From assembly GCF_004339465.1 (NCBI RefSeq), contig NZ_SMFY01000001.1, positions 1,302,001 through 1,366,000 of the forward strand: a DNA stretch of 64,000 bases, given 5' to 3'. The first letter of the stretch is position 1. Every line of letters begins with the position of its first letter. The notes below the pieces were generated by a model. The model made no database searches. It was not told the DNA's origin and saw nothing but the letters and a program-made list of their open reading frames with translations. Positions 41,973-50,656 of this stretch are shown piece after piece. The position numbers and the translations under genes are program-made. The DNA comes from Ancylobacter aquaticus (GTDB lineage: Bacteria > Pseudomonadota > Alphaproteobacteria > Rhizobiales > Xanthobacteraceae).

Positions 41973-43295
41973 ATGGCCAATTACGTGAAGATCAGCGGCT
42001 TTCTGGGTGCCTGCATCACCGGCGTCGTGCATTTCCTCACCGATCTGCGCAAGGCCCCCGCCCTTGCCGAGGAAGCCGGCTATGGCGACCTGCCGAAGCT
42101 GCCCAAGCCCAAGCCGACGCTCATTCCCATCATGAAGATCGCCCCCGCCATCGGCTGGGGGCCGGGCCAGAAGCCGACGCCCGCACCCGGTTTCAAGGTC
42201 AGCTTCTTCGCCGAGAATCTCGATCATCCGCGCTGGGTCTATGAATTGCCGAATGGCGATATCCTGGTCGCCGAGACGGCCGGGCCGCCCTGGCCGGCCG
42301 GCATTTTCAGCCTGCGCTGGTGGGCGATGGGCTTCGTCATGGTGCGTGCTGGCGCCGGCGTGAAGAGCGCCAACCGCATCACCCTCCTGCGCGACGCCGA
42401 TGGCGACGGCGTGGCCGAGGTGAAGGTGCCCTTTTTGGAGAACCTGTATTCGCCCTTCGGCATGGCGCTGGTGGGCGATCAGCTTTATGTCGCCAACGCC
42501 GATGCGCTGGTGCGCTTTCCCTATGTGGCCGGCGCCACCCGCATCGACGCGCCGCCGGTGAAGGTCTGCGATCTCCCCTCGGGCCGCAACCATCACTGGA
42601 CCAAGAGCCTTGTCGCCAACAAGGAGGGCACCAAGCTCTATGTCGGCGTCGGTTCCAACTCCAACGTCGCCGAGTTCGGCATGGAGGAGGAGGTCGACCG
42701 CGCCGCTATTCTGGAAGTCGATATCGCCACCGGGACGCGCCGCGTCTTCGCCGGCGGCCTGCGCAATCCGGTCGGCATGGACTGGAACCCGTTCACGGGC
42801 GAACTGTGGACCAGCGTCAACGAGCGCGACGAGATCGGCGACGATCTGGTGCCGGACTACATGACCTCGGTGAAGGAGGGGGCGTTCTATGGCTGGCCCT
42901 ATTGCTATTACGACAAGATCGTCGACGAGCGGGTGAAGCCGCAGCGGCCCGATCTGGTCGCCGCCTCGCTCAAGCCGGATTACGCGCTGGGCTCGCACAC
43001 CGCCTCGCTCGGCCTCACCTTCGTCGACGACGACCGCTTCGGCGCGCGCTTTACCCATGGCGCGTTCATCGGCCAGCACGGCTCCTGGAACCGCAACCCA
43101 CCCTCCGGCTACCGGGTGATCTTCGTGCCCTTCCAGGAAGGCAAACCATCCGGGCCGCCGGAAGAAATCCTCGGGAACTTCCGGGTCGACGGCAAGGCGC
43201 TCGGCCGCCCGGTGGGCGTCATTGTCGACCAGCGCGGCGGGCTTCTGTGCGTGGACGATGTGGGTGACTGCATCTGGCGTGTTTCGGCGGCCTGA
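41973..43295 (+). CDS. Sorbosone dehydrogenase-like beta-propeller protein (PQQ-type sugar dehydrogenase family)
   Basis: The family oxidises aldoses or sorbosone in the periplasm, usually with PQQ. From the ATG at 41973, preceded by a GGAG site, the protein has 440 residues. A more upstream ATG at 41943 starts almost at the kinase stop. Blocks include DHPRWVYELPNGDILVAET, SPFGMALVGDQLYVANADAL, GVGSNSNVAEFGMEEE, FAGGLRNPVGMDWNPFTGELW and GQHGSWNRNPPSGYRVIFVPF with the His and Arg of the propeller active site. The N-terminal hydrophobic stretch (SGFLGACITGVVHFLTD) is a weak anchor rather than a clear signal peptide. It may be controlled by the adjacent two-component pair. Confidence 0.85.
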   Translation: MANYVKISGFLGACITGVVHFLTDLRKAPALAEEAGYGDLPKLPKPKPTLIPIMKIAPAIGWGPGQKPTPAPGFKVSFFAENLDHPRWVYELPNGDILVAETAGPPWPAGIFSLRWWAMGFVMVRAGAGVKSANRITLLRDADGDGVAEVKVPFLENLYSPFGMALVGDQLYVANADALVRFPYVAGATRIDAPPVKVCDLPSGRNHHWTKSLVANKEGTKLYVGVGSNSNVAEFGMEEEVDRAAILEVDIATGTRRVFAGGLRNPVGMDWNPFTGELWTSVNERDEIGDDLVPDYMTSVKEGAFYGWPYCYYDKIVDERVKPQRPDLVAASLKPDYALGSHTASLGLTFVDDDRFGARFTHGAFIGQHGSWNRNPPSGYRVIFVPFQEGKPSGPPEEILGNFRVDGKALGRPVGVIVDQRGGLLCVDDVGDCIWRVSAA

Positions 43296-43316
43296 GCCGT
43301 ACGGGCCGCACGAGGT

Positions 43317-43973
43317 TCAGGCGGCGGCGGGAGCGATCCTGCCGTCGTCGAAGCCGAAGCCGAAAAAGGCGATGTCGCGGGCATAGATCTGCGCCACCAA
43401 GGCCCTCGTCTCGTCCGTGTAGTAGCGCCGGTAATCGCCGCGGCGCGAGGTGTTGACGACAGGCAGCGGGCCGGGAATGCCGGTGCGGTCCATCACTTCC
43501 CGGAAATCCTCGGCCAGCCGCTCGAAGCGGCAGACCCGATCGACCATGAGCGCACCGGTCTCGTCGACGAGATAGTCGATCTGGTTGAGGTAGATCGACT
43601 TGGCGCCGTCCGAGTCGCGCACCTCGTCGCCGCAATGGGCAAGGAACTCCTCGAAAGTCGTCGCACGCTCCAGCACATAGGTCTGGAAGGCATTGAGCCG
43701 GCCGCCGCGCTGCCAACCCGCCCGGTGCGCGTCGATCATGGACCACCACGACACCAGGCGATCCCAGGGATTCCGGACGACGGAGAACGTGAAATAGGTA
43801 TCCCATTGGGCTCTCCCATAGAGATCGCGCAGCTCGCGGGCGGTGAAATGCTTCTCGGGAAGTTCGGCGGGGAGGCCGAAATGTGCAGTAATGGACGTTC
43901 CGCCGGTTTTCTGAATATGAACGAAGATGATTTTTCGTTCGTGATCGATCACGTCGTGCTCCAAATCAGGCAT
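43317..43973 (-). CDS. Sulfotransferase family protein
   Basis: The 218-residue protein has the two PAPS-binding elements of the cytosolic/Golgi-type sulfotransferase family: the 5'-phosphosulfate loop IIFVHIQKTGGTSI (about residues 15-28) and the 3'-phosphate motif FSVVRNPWDRLVSWW (about residues 63-77). Similar proteins sulfate polysaccharides, lipids or Nod-type factors. The acceptor is not shown here. It lies convergently beside the dehydrogenase gene and divergently from the ABC-F gene. Size is near the lower end for the family, but the fold looks complete. Confidence 0.82.
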   Translation of the reverse strand: MPDLEHDVIDHERKIIFVHIQKTGGTSITAHFGLPAELPEKHFTARELRDLYGRAQWDTYFTFSVVRNPWDRLVSWWSMIDAHRAGWQRGGRLNAFQTYVLERATTFEEFLAHCGDEVRDSDGAKSIYLNQIDYLVDETGALMVDRVCRFERLAEDFREVMDRTGIPGPLPVVNTSRRGDYRRYYTDETRALVAQIYARDIAFFGFGFDDGRIAPAAA

Positions 43974-43985
43974 CTGATACCGTTT

Positions 43986-44011
43986 GACGCCTTGAATTCA
44001 CAAGAGGCGTC
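43986..44011. other. Inverted repeat in sulfotransferase/ABC-F intergenic region
   Basis: GACGCCT (43986-43992) and AGGCGTC (44005-44011) are inverted copies 12 bases apart, between the divergent sulfotransferase and ABC-F genes. It could be an operator or a transcript hairpin. Nothing else indicates its role. Confidence 0.35.
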
Positions 44012-44152
44012 GCTGATGCTTGATTGTGGGGCGCGGAGATCAAGTTTCAACGGTCACATTGTCAGCGTGGCATCTGTGGCCCTGTGGCCTCTTCCGCCGG
44101 CGCGGAGAATGGCCTAAGTGCGCGGGAGATTTTCTCGGGAACCCTCGCGCGC

Positions 44153-45775
44153 ATGATCCGGCTCGATTCCATCGGCAAGCAGAACGGCAAGCAGCTCATC
44201 TTCATCGAGGCGTCGGCGACGCTGCTGAAGGGTGAGAAGGTGGGCCTGGTCGGCCCCAATGGCGCCGGCAAGACCACGCTCTTTCGGCTGATCACCGGCG
44301 AAGAGGCTCCTGACGAGGGGCAGGTGTCCAGCGATCGCGGCATCACCATCGGCTATTTCAGCCAGGACGTCGGCGACATGGCCGGCAAGTCGGTGCTGGC
44401 CGAGGTGATGGATGGCGCCGGGCCGATCAGCTCCATTTCCGCCGAGCTGCGCGCGCTTGAAGCCGCCATGGTCGATCCCGACCGTGCCGATGAGATGGAC
44501 GCGGTCATCGAGCGCTATGGCGAGGTTCAGGCCCGTTTCGAGGAACTGGACGGCTATTCGCTGGAAGGCCGCGCCAGCGAGGTGCTCGCGGGCCTCGGCT
44601 TCACCCAGGAAATGATGGACGGCGATGTCGGGCGGCTGTCCGGCGGCTGGAAAATGCGCGTCGCGCTGGGGCGCATCCTGCTCATGCGGCCCGACGTGAT
44701 GCTGCTCGACGAGCCTTCCAACCATCTCGACATCGAAAGCCTGATCTGGCTGGAGGCGTTCCTGAAGAATTTCGACGGCGCGCTGATGATGACCTCGCAT
44801 GACCGTTCCTTCATGAACCGGATCGTCAACAAGATCGTCGAGATCGATGCCGGTTCGCTCACCTCCTATTCCGGCGACTACGAGTTCTATGCGCAGCAAC
44901 GGGCGCTGTCGGAGAAGCAGCAGCAGGCGCAGTTCGAGCGCCAGCAGGCGATGCTGGCCAAGGAGATCGCCTTCATCGAGCGGTTCAAGGCGCGGGCCTC
45001 TCATGCCGCGCAGGTGCAGAGCCGGGTGAAGAAGCTCGACAAGATCGAGCGCGTCGAGCCCCCGCGCCGGCGCCAGACGGTGGCCTTCGAGTTCCAGCCG
45101 CCGCCGCGCTCGGGCGAGGACGTGGTCAGCCTGAAGAATGTCCACAAGGGCTACGGCGCCCGCCGCATCTATGAGGGGCTCGATTTCCACGTCCGCCGCC
45201 GCGAGCGCTGGTGCGTGATGGGGGTCAACGGCGCGGGCAAGTCGACCCTGCTCAAGCTGGTGGCGGGCGAGACCACCCCGGATGATGGCTCGGTCGCCGT
45301 CGGCGGCAGCGTGCGGATGGCCTATTTCGCCCAGCACGCCATGGAAGTGCTGGAGGGCGAGCGCACCGTGTTCGAGACGCTGGAGGATGCCTTTCCGCAG
45401 GCAGGGCAGGGCTCCCTGCGTTCGCTGCTCGGCTGCTTCGGCTTTTCAGGCGACGATGTGGAGAAGAAGTGCCGCGTTCTCTCCGGTGGTGAGAAGGCAC
45501 GGCTCGCCATGGCCCGCATGCTCTACGACCCGCCGAACTTCCTGGTGCTCGACGAGCCGACCAACCATCTCGACATCACCACCAAGGAAATGCTGATCGC
45601 GGCGCTGGCCGATTATGAGGGCACGATGCTCTTCGTCAGCCATGACCGGCACTTCCTCGCCGCGCTGTCGAACCGCGTGCTGGAGCTGACGCCGGACGGC
45701 ATCCACCAATATGGCGGCGGCTACGTTGAATATGTCGCCCGCACCGGGCAGGAAGCGCCGGGCCTTCGGCTCTGA
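44153..45775 (+). CDS. ABC-F family ATPase (ribosome-associated)
   Basis: ABC-F proteins bind the ribosomal E site and assist translation or give antibiotic protection. They lack membrane domains. The 540-residue protein, starting at the ATG at 44153 (MIRLDSIGKQ), has two ATPase halves: Walker A GPNGAGKTT and GVNGAGKST, signatures LSGGWKMRVALG and LSGGEKARLAMA, and Walker B motifs MLLLDEPSNHLD and FLVLDEPTNHLD. A basic linker (about residues 235-310, with AFIERFKARASHAAQVQSR) separates the halves. The short C-terminus favours a YbiT/YheS-like housekeeping member rather than Uup. The subfamily is uncertain. Confidence 0.9.
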   Translation: MIRLDSIGKQNGKQLIFIEASATLLKGEKVGLVGPNGAGKTTLFRLITGEEAPDEGQVSSDRGITIGYFSQDVGDMAGKSVLAEVMDGAGPISSISAELRALEAAMVDPDRADEMDAVIERYGEVQARFEELDGYSLEGRASEVLAGLGFTQEMMDGDVGRLSGGWKMRVALGRILLMRPDVMLLDEPSNHLDIESLIWLEAFLKNFDGALMMTSHDRSFMNRIVNKIVEIDAGSLTSYSGDYEFYAQQRALSEKQQQAQFERQQAMLAKEIAFIERFKARASHAAQVQSRVKKLDKIERVEPPRRRQTVAFEFQPPPRSGEDVVSLKNVHKGYGARRIYEGLDFHVRRRERWCVMGVNGAGKSTLLKLVAGETTPDDGSVAVGGSVRMAYFAQHAMEVLEGERTVFETLEDAFPQAGQGSLRSLLGCFGFSGDDVEKKCRVLSGGEKARLAMARMLYDPPNFLVLDEPTNHLDITTKEMLIAALADYEGTMLFVSHDRHFLAALSNRVLELTPDGIHQYGGGYVEYVARTGQEAPGLRL

Positions 45776-45800
45776 CGGCCTGACCACGCTGGCGGCGGCG

Positions 45801-46304
45801 TCATTCGCCTCCGACGATCGCCCGGAGCCCGTCTTCTTCAAGCAAAAGCGTGTCGTCATGGGCTTCGGGCGCAAAGCCGAGGCGGTCATAGAAGGCGTGC
45901 GCGGCGGCATTGGACTTGTCGACCTGCAGCTTGAGGAAGCAGCAGCCCCGTGGCGCCTCGCGAGCGATGACGGCGGCAAGCAGAGCGCGTCCGAGGCCGG
46001 TGCCGCGCGCGGCGTCCGCGACATAAAGATCCTCGACAAACACCCCCGGCCGGCCGCGCCAGCCGGAAAACGCGTAGGTATAGAGACACATTCCGACCGG
46101 GACGTCCTCGCGCGTGGCAATGACCGCCTCGAACAGGCCGAGCCCGGTCGGGCCGTAGCGCGCAAGGCTCGCTTCGTCCGCGCCCGGCGTAAAGCCGGGC
46201 CGCACATGGTCGGCCAGCCGCGCAATCATGTCGGCGACGGCAGCGAGGTCGGAGCGTTCGACCGGCCGGATCGTGATCGCGCCCGCTGTGCTGCTCATGG
46301 TCAC
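45801..46304 (-). CDS. GNAT-family N-acetyltransferase
   Basis: The 167-residue protein has the GNAT acetyl-CoA motif YVADAARGTGLGRALLAAVI (about residues 92-111) and the motif B region LQVDKSNAAAHAFYDRLGF near residues 125-145. It is the last of four overlapping minus-strand genes (aminotransferase, BKACE, acetylpolyamine amidohydrolase, this gene). Diamine or polyamine acetylation is plausible by context, since the gene before it encodes the opposing deacetylase. The substrate is not readable from the sequence. Confidence 0.85.
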   Translation of the reverse strand: MTMSSTAGAITIRPVERSDLAAVADMIARLADHVRPGFTPGADEASLARYGPTGLGLFEAVIATREDVPVGMCLYTYAFSGWRGRPGVFVEDLYVADAARGTGLGRALLAAVIAREAPRGCCFLKLQVDKSNAAAHAFYDRLGFAPEAHDDTLLLEEDGLRAIVGGE

Positions 46305-47350
46305 GCGAGCGCGCCTTCTGCAACGCGATGGCTCGCGCGGAATCCGTCGAGAAAGGCGGTCAGGTTGCAGCCGAGCCCCTCGCAGACATAGCCGCCCTCC
46401 TGCACCAGCACGGTTGGCAAAGCGAGTTCGCCGATCTTCCCGCCGATGCGGCGGAAACCAGGCGTCGAGACGCTGAGGCCGGCGAAGGGGTCGCCCTCAT
46501 AGGCGTCGAGCCCCAGCGCGATCACCAGCGCGCCGGGACAGAAGGCGGCGATGCGCGCCAGTGCCCGGTCGAGTGCGGCAAGGAAACCCTCATCGCCGGT
46601 CTTGCGGACCAGCGGCAGGTTGAAATTATAGCCGAGGCCGGCCCCTTCGCCGCGCTCGTCCGCATGGCCCCAGAAGAACGGGTAAAAGCGCGTGGGATCG
46701 GCATGCAGCGACACCGTGAGCACATCCGCCCGGTCGTAGAACACCCCCTGAGTGCCGTTGCCGTGGTGGACGTCAATGTCGAGGATGGCGACGCGGGGCA
46801 CGGTGCACCGCAGCGCCTGCGCCGCGATGGCGGCATTGTTCAGGTAGCAGAAGCCGCCGGCCAGATCCTTGAAGGCATGGTGGCCGGGCGGGCGGCAAAG
46901 CGCATAGGCGGCGTCGTCGCCTTGCCTCACCAGATCGGCCGCATGGGCGGCGGCGTGGGCGCTGCGCAAGGCGGCAGGGAAGGTCTCCGCCCCGATCGGG
47001 CAGGAGGTGTCCGTCATGTGATAGCCCGCCTGCCCGACAGCGGAGAGCGGATAGGCGCCGCCCCGCCGGTCCGGGTGTATGTTCGGGATCACCTCGTCCG
47101 ACGCCCCTTCGATCCGCTGCCAGCGGGCGAAAATGCCTTCGAGGAAGGCAAGGTACTCCGGCGTGTGGATGGAGGCCGCCGGGGCGAGGCCCAGATCGGG
47201 CGGCACCTCCGGGGTCAGTCCCGCGTCGCGCGCGGCGGACAGCAGGATGTCGGCGCGGGCGGGCGTCTCGGGGTTCGCCGCACGCGCGCCGCTGGTCAGG
47301 AAAAAGCCGGGATAGTGCCGCTTCTGCGCGGCATCGAAGATCACCTTCAT
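46301..47350 (-). CDS. aphA: Acetylpolyamine amidohydrolase (histone deacetylase-like)
   Basis: This zinc enzyme removes acetyl groups from acetylated polyamines. The 349-residue protein matches the Mycoplana-type AphA layout: YPGFFLTSG near residue 13, the charge relay in PPGHHAF (His157, His158), the zinc ligands Asp193 and His195 in DIDVHHGNG and Asp282 in GLDAYEGDP, and the catalytic Tyr in EGGYVCEG. The family can also act on other acetylamides. Its start overlaps the BKACE stop and its stop overlaps the GNAT start, each by 4 bases. Confidence 0.85.
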   Translation of the reverse strand: MKVIFDAAQKRHYPGFFLTSGARAANPETPARADILLSAARDAGLTPEVPPDLGLAPAASIHTPEYLAFLEGIFARWQRIEGASDEVIPNIHPDRRGGAYPLSAVGQAGYHMTDTSCPIGAETFPAALRSAHAAAHAADLVRQGDDAAYALCRPPGHHAFKDLAGGFCYLNNAAIAAQALRCTVPRVAILDIDVHHGNGTQGVFYDRADVLTVSLHADPTRFYPFFWGHADERGEGAGLGYNFNLPLVRKTGDEGFLAALDRALARIAAFCPGALVIALGLDAYEGDPFAGLSVSTPGFRRIGGKIGELALPTVLVQEGGYVCEGLGCNLTAFLDGFRASHRVAEGALA

Positions 47351-48288
47351 GGCGCGGCATCCTCGGCAGCGATGGGCGGCGGGCCTTTCAGCGCCAGCCG
47401 CTCGCGCACTTCGTCCGGTGTGGCGAGCCGGTAGCCCAGTTCCTCGACGATCCGCCGCATCTTGCGAACCTGCTCGGCATTGGAGGTGGCAAGCTGGCCG
47501 CGGGCGATCGCGAGGTTGTCTTCTAGCCCGACACGGACATTTCCGCCGAGGATGAAGCCCATGGTGCCGAGCGGCATTTGCTGGCGGCCGGCGGCGAGCA
47601 CGGAAAAATGGTAGTCGGCACCGATCAGCCGATCAGCGGTCGCCTTCATGTGCAGCAACTGTTCCGGTGCGGCATCAATGCCGCCCAGCACGCCGAGCAC
47701 GAACTGCAGGAACACCGGCGGCTGCAGAAGGCCCTGCCGGAGATAGAAGGCGACCGTCTGAAGGTGGCCGACATCGTAGCACTCCAGCTCGAAGCGGGCG
47801 CCGCGCTCCGCCCCCAGATCGGTGAGAATGGTCTCTATGTCCTCGAAGCTGTTGCGGAAGATCACCGAGCGCGTGGCTTCAAGGAAGCCCCGCTCCCAGT
47901 CGTGCCGCCACTCATAGCGGTCGGCGAGCGGGAACAGGCCGAAATTCATCGAGCCCATGTTCAGGGAGCACATTTCCGGCTCGATCAGCCGGGCGGCCGC
48001 CAGACGGTGGTCGAGTGTCATCCGCGACGAGCCGCCGGTGGACAGGTTCAGCACGGCGTTCGAGCGCGCACGGATGCGCTCCACGATGTCCCGGAACAGC
48101 GCGGGCTCGGCCGAGGGCATGCCGGTCGCGGGGTCGCGGGCGTGCAAATGCAGGATCGCCGCGCCCGCCTCTGCCGCCTCGATCGCCTGATCGGCAATCT
48201 CTTCGGGCGTGACCGGCAGATAGGGGCTCATCGAGGGTGTATGGATCGAGCCCGTCACCGCGCAGGTGAGAATGACTGGACGGCTCAT
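47347..48288 (-). CDS. Beta-keto acid cleavage enzyme (BKACE, DUF849 family)
   Basis: BKACE enzymes condense a beta-keto acid with acetyl-CoA to give acetoacetate and a new CoA ester, as in the lysine-fermentation enzyme Kce. The 313-residue protein has the zinc histidines in ILHLHARDP (His47, His49), LNLSTGGSS near residue 80, and the metal-site Glu in NVRVGLEDN near residue 255. BKACE substrates vary (aminohexanoate, dehydrocarnitine, others), and this sequence alone does not fix which. It sits between an aminotransferase and a deacetylase gene, overlapping both by 4 bases. Confidence 0.87.
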   Translation of the reverse strand: MSRPVILTCAVTGSIHTPSMSPYLPVTPEEIADQAIEAAEAGAAILHLHARDPATGMPSAEPALFRDIVERIRARSNAVLNLSTGGSSRMTLDHRLAAARLIEPEMCSLNMGSMNFGLFPLADRYEWRHDWERGFLEATRSVIFRNSFEDIETILTDLGAERGARFELECYDVGHLQTVAFYLRQGLLQPPVFLQFVLGVLGGIDAAPEQLLHMKATADRLIGADYHFSVLAAGRQQMPLGTMGFILGGNVRVGLEDNLAIARGQLATSNAEQVRKMRRIVEELGYRLATPDEVRERLALKGPPPIAAEDAAP

Positions 48289-49643
48289 GACATAGTCTCC
48301 ACCGGCAGCTTGGCCTCGGTAGCGAAGCTCTCCAGAGCTGAGCCGAGCTTAGCCATGATCTCTTCGATCTGCCCGTCGGTGACGATGAGCGGCGGGCAGA
48401 CCAGAAAATGATCGCCTATCCGCCCGCCTCGTGTGCGGCGGGAATAGATGATCAGGCCGGCATCATAGGCGAGGTCGACAAGGCGCAGATGGGCGTTGAG
48501 CGCGGGGGGCAGCGGCGCCATCGTCGCGCGGTCCGCTACCAGCTCGAAGGCCAGCAGTAGCCCCTTGCCGCGCACATCGCCGATGAAGGGGAAGCGCGCC
48601 ATCAGCCCTTCCAGCCGCGCCTTCAGCACCGCCCCCTGCCGTTCGGCGGCGCCGATCAGGTCGAGCCTGTCGATCTCCTCCAGCACGGCGAGGCCGGCGG
48701 CACAGGCCAGCGGGTTGCCGGCATAGGTGTGGCCATGGATGAAGCCGCCATGGTCGATCACCGTTTCGGCGATGGCGCGGTCCGCCACCATGGCGCCGAG
48801 CGGCGCATAGCCGGCGCCGAACCCCTTGGAGAGCGCCACAATGTCGGGGCGCAACTGCCAGTGCTCGCTGGCGAGATAGCGCCCGGTGCGCCCGGCCCCG
48901 CTCATCACCTCGTCGCAGATCAGCAGCAGGCCGAACTCGTCGCAGATGGAGCGGATGGCACTGTAATAGCCATCCGGCGCCACCAGCGCGCCGGTGGAAG
49001 CGCCGCCGACCGGCTCCATGATGAACGCCAGCACCGTCTCCGGCCCCTGCCGCAGGATTTCCTCGCGCAGCATGTTGGCATAGCGCAGGCCGCGCTCCTC
49101 CAGCGTCAGCCCGTCGCGGTCGAGATAACAGGTGGGGGCGGGGATCTTGGGCATCTCCCGCAGCATGGGCGCGAAGGGCGCGCTCATCAGCGACATGCCG
49201 GTGACGGCCAGCGCCCCGAGCGTCGAGCCGTGATAGGAGGGAAAGCGCGAGATCACCTTCCAGCGCTCAGCCTGTCCGCGCGCCACTGCATATTGCCGGG
49301 CGAGCTTGAGCGCGCTCTCCACCGCTTCCGATCCGCCGGAGACGAAGAACACCCGGTCGAGGCCTGAAGCCATACGCCCGGCGATGCGGGTCGCCAGTTG
49401 CTCGGCCGGCTCGTTCTCGAAATGCAGCCGGTAGCCGAAGGTCGAGAGCTCCATCTGTCGCCGCATGGAGTCGAGCACGGCGGGGTTGGAGTGGCCGATA
49501 TTGGAAACCATGGCGCCGCTGGAGCCGTCGAGATAGCGGTTTCCTTCGCTGTCCCAGAGATAGACCCCCTCGCCGCGCGCCAGCGTCGGCCGGCGCAGGC
49601 GGGTCTGGTAGAAGAGATTGGAGGCAGGGGGATCGGCTCTCAT
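48285..49643 (-). CDS. Class III (omega) aminotransferase
   Basis: This PLP enzyme transfers an amino group from an amine or beta/omega-amino acid. The 452-residue protein has the cofactor groups FVSGGSEAVESALKLAR (phosphate loop, about residues 100-116), Asp244 in ICDEVMSG and the Schiff-base Lys273 in LSKGFGAGYAPLG. It opens the four-gene operon. Together with BKACE, it suggests formation of a beta-keto acid from a beta-amino acid followed by cleavage, which is inference. No strong Shine-Dalgarno is visible before the ATG. The next gene upstream (on the same strand) ends 185 bases away. Confidence 0.88.
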   Translation of the reverse strand: MRADPPASNLFYQTRLRRPTLARGEGVYLWDSEGNRYLDGSSGAMVSNIGHSNPAVLDSMRRQMELSTFGYRLHFENEPAEQLATRIAGRMASGLDRVFFVSGGSEAVESALKLARQYAVARGQAERWKVISRFPSYHGSTLGALAVTGMSLMSAPFAPMLREMPKIPAPTCYLDRDGLTLEERGLRYANMLREEILRQGPETVLAFIMEPVGGASTGALVAPDGYYSAIRSICDEFGLLLICDEVMSGAGRTGRYLASEHWQLRPDIVALSKGFGAGYAPLGAMVADRAIAETVIDHGGFIHGHTYAGNPLACAAGLAVLEEIDRLDLIGAAERQGAVLKARLEGLMARFPFIGDVRGKGLLLAFELVADRATMAPLPPALNAHLRLVDLAYDAGLIIYSRRTRGGRIGDHFLVCPPLIVTDGQIEEIMAKLGSALESFATEAKLPVETMS

Positions 49644-49828
49644 TTAGGGCTCATGCGCGGCGGCGGAGAGGGAGCGCCATCACCCGGCCCGCCGGCGGTG
49701 AGGGCGTCGAGAGGCGGCTTTTGCTCACAGGACTGGATGACAAAGCCAACGGGCGGGGAAGAGCATGGCGCGCGCAGGCCACTATCGCGCCAATCCCTGC
49801 GGCGCGCCACGGGGAAGGCCGCCGCCCT

Positions 49829-50341
49829 CTAGCCGAGGCAGGCATCCTCGGTGGCGCTGTAGCCCTTGGGCCTCGGCGCACTCTTAGCCGGCTGCCCCCG
49901 CCCCAGCGCGTCGTCCGAGCGTGCGCGGAGATAGATGAAGATCGCGTCGATGAAGCACATCACGTTGGGGTTCTTGCCGAAGGCCGGCATGACCAGTTCC
50001 TGGCTGCTGCTGACATTCTGCTTGCCGTTGGTGACGGTGTCGAGGAACTGGCTGTAGCCGAGGCTCTGCAGGGCATCGGTCAGCGCGGGCGCGAAGCTGG
50101 AGCCCAGCCCGTCCGGACCGTGGCACTGCATGCAGTTCGCGGTGTAGCGGATATAGCCGATCGCCGTGTACCAATCGACGGTTCCGTCCTTGTCGATCTG
50201 GTAGGTCGGGTTGCCCTGCTTGTCACTGTATTCGCCGTCGTCGGAGCTCACGGCGGCCGGGTCGCCGGATGGGTCGGCGAGGGCAGGGGGCATCAAGAAA
50301 AGCAGGCAGGCGGCGATAGCCGCGCCGGGGCGTGCAGGCAT
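49829..50341 (-). CDS. c-type cytochrome, methanol-metabolism-related 4-Cys family
   Basis: This periplasmic electron carrier has a signal peptide (MPARPGAAIAACLLFLMPPA) and one haem-binding motif CMQCH. The distal Met is probably in VMPAFG. Two further cysteines (NVMCFIDAIF and DACLG at the C-terminus) match the four-cysteine cytochrome family found near methanol-oxidation genes. I start it at the ATG at 50341, behind GGGAGG. A longer frame upstream is not signal-like. The 170-residue length fits. No methanol dehydrogenase gene is in the window, so the electron donor is unknown. The GC-rich gap 49,644-49,828 shows nothing definite. Confidence 0.8.
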   Translation of the reverse strand: MPARPGAAIAACLLFLMPPALADPSGDPAAVSSDDGEYSDKQGNPTYQIDKDGTVDWYTAIGYIRYTANCMQCHGPDGLGSSFAPALTDALQSLGYSQFLDTVTNGKQNVSSSQELVMPAFGKNPNVMCFIDAIFIYLRARSDDALGRGQPAKSAPRPKGYSATEDACLG

Positions 50342-50560
50342 GCGATCCTCCCGCTCCGCCGTCTTTTTAGGCAATGCGTGCGGTCGGAGCGGACCATGCT
50401 CCATCGCCGGGCGGGCGCGGTCAAGCCGGGGGCTCGACGCGAGTTGATGGGGGCGATGCTTTCGGGGGAGGGCGGGCCGCCGTCGCACTTGCCGAACTGG
50501 CGACCGTTTGGGGGACCCGCGCTGTACGCGAATGCGGCGATGACCGCTCACCCCATAAAA

Positions 50561-50584
50561 AACCGCCCCGAAACAAGGGCGGTT
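50561..50584. terminator. Bidirectional intrinsic terminator
   Basis: AACCGCCC (50561-50568) pairs perfectly with GGGCGGTT (50577-50584) across an 8-base loop. It is flanked by a run of A on one side and T-rich sequence on the other. It most likely ends the minus-strand FecR-like transcript that begins at about 51.1 kb and so insulates the cytochrome gene. Confidence 0.7.
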
Positions 50585-50656
50585 TAATTCATTCACTCGG
50601 AACTTCCGGTGGCGGACCCTTACGGTCCGCCCTCGGTGAAGCGGCACCCGCTGCGT

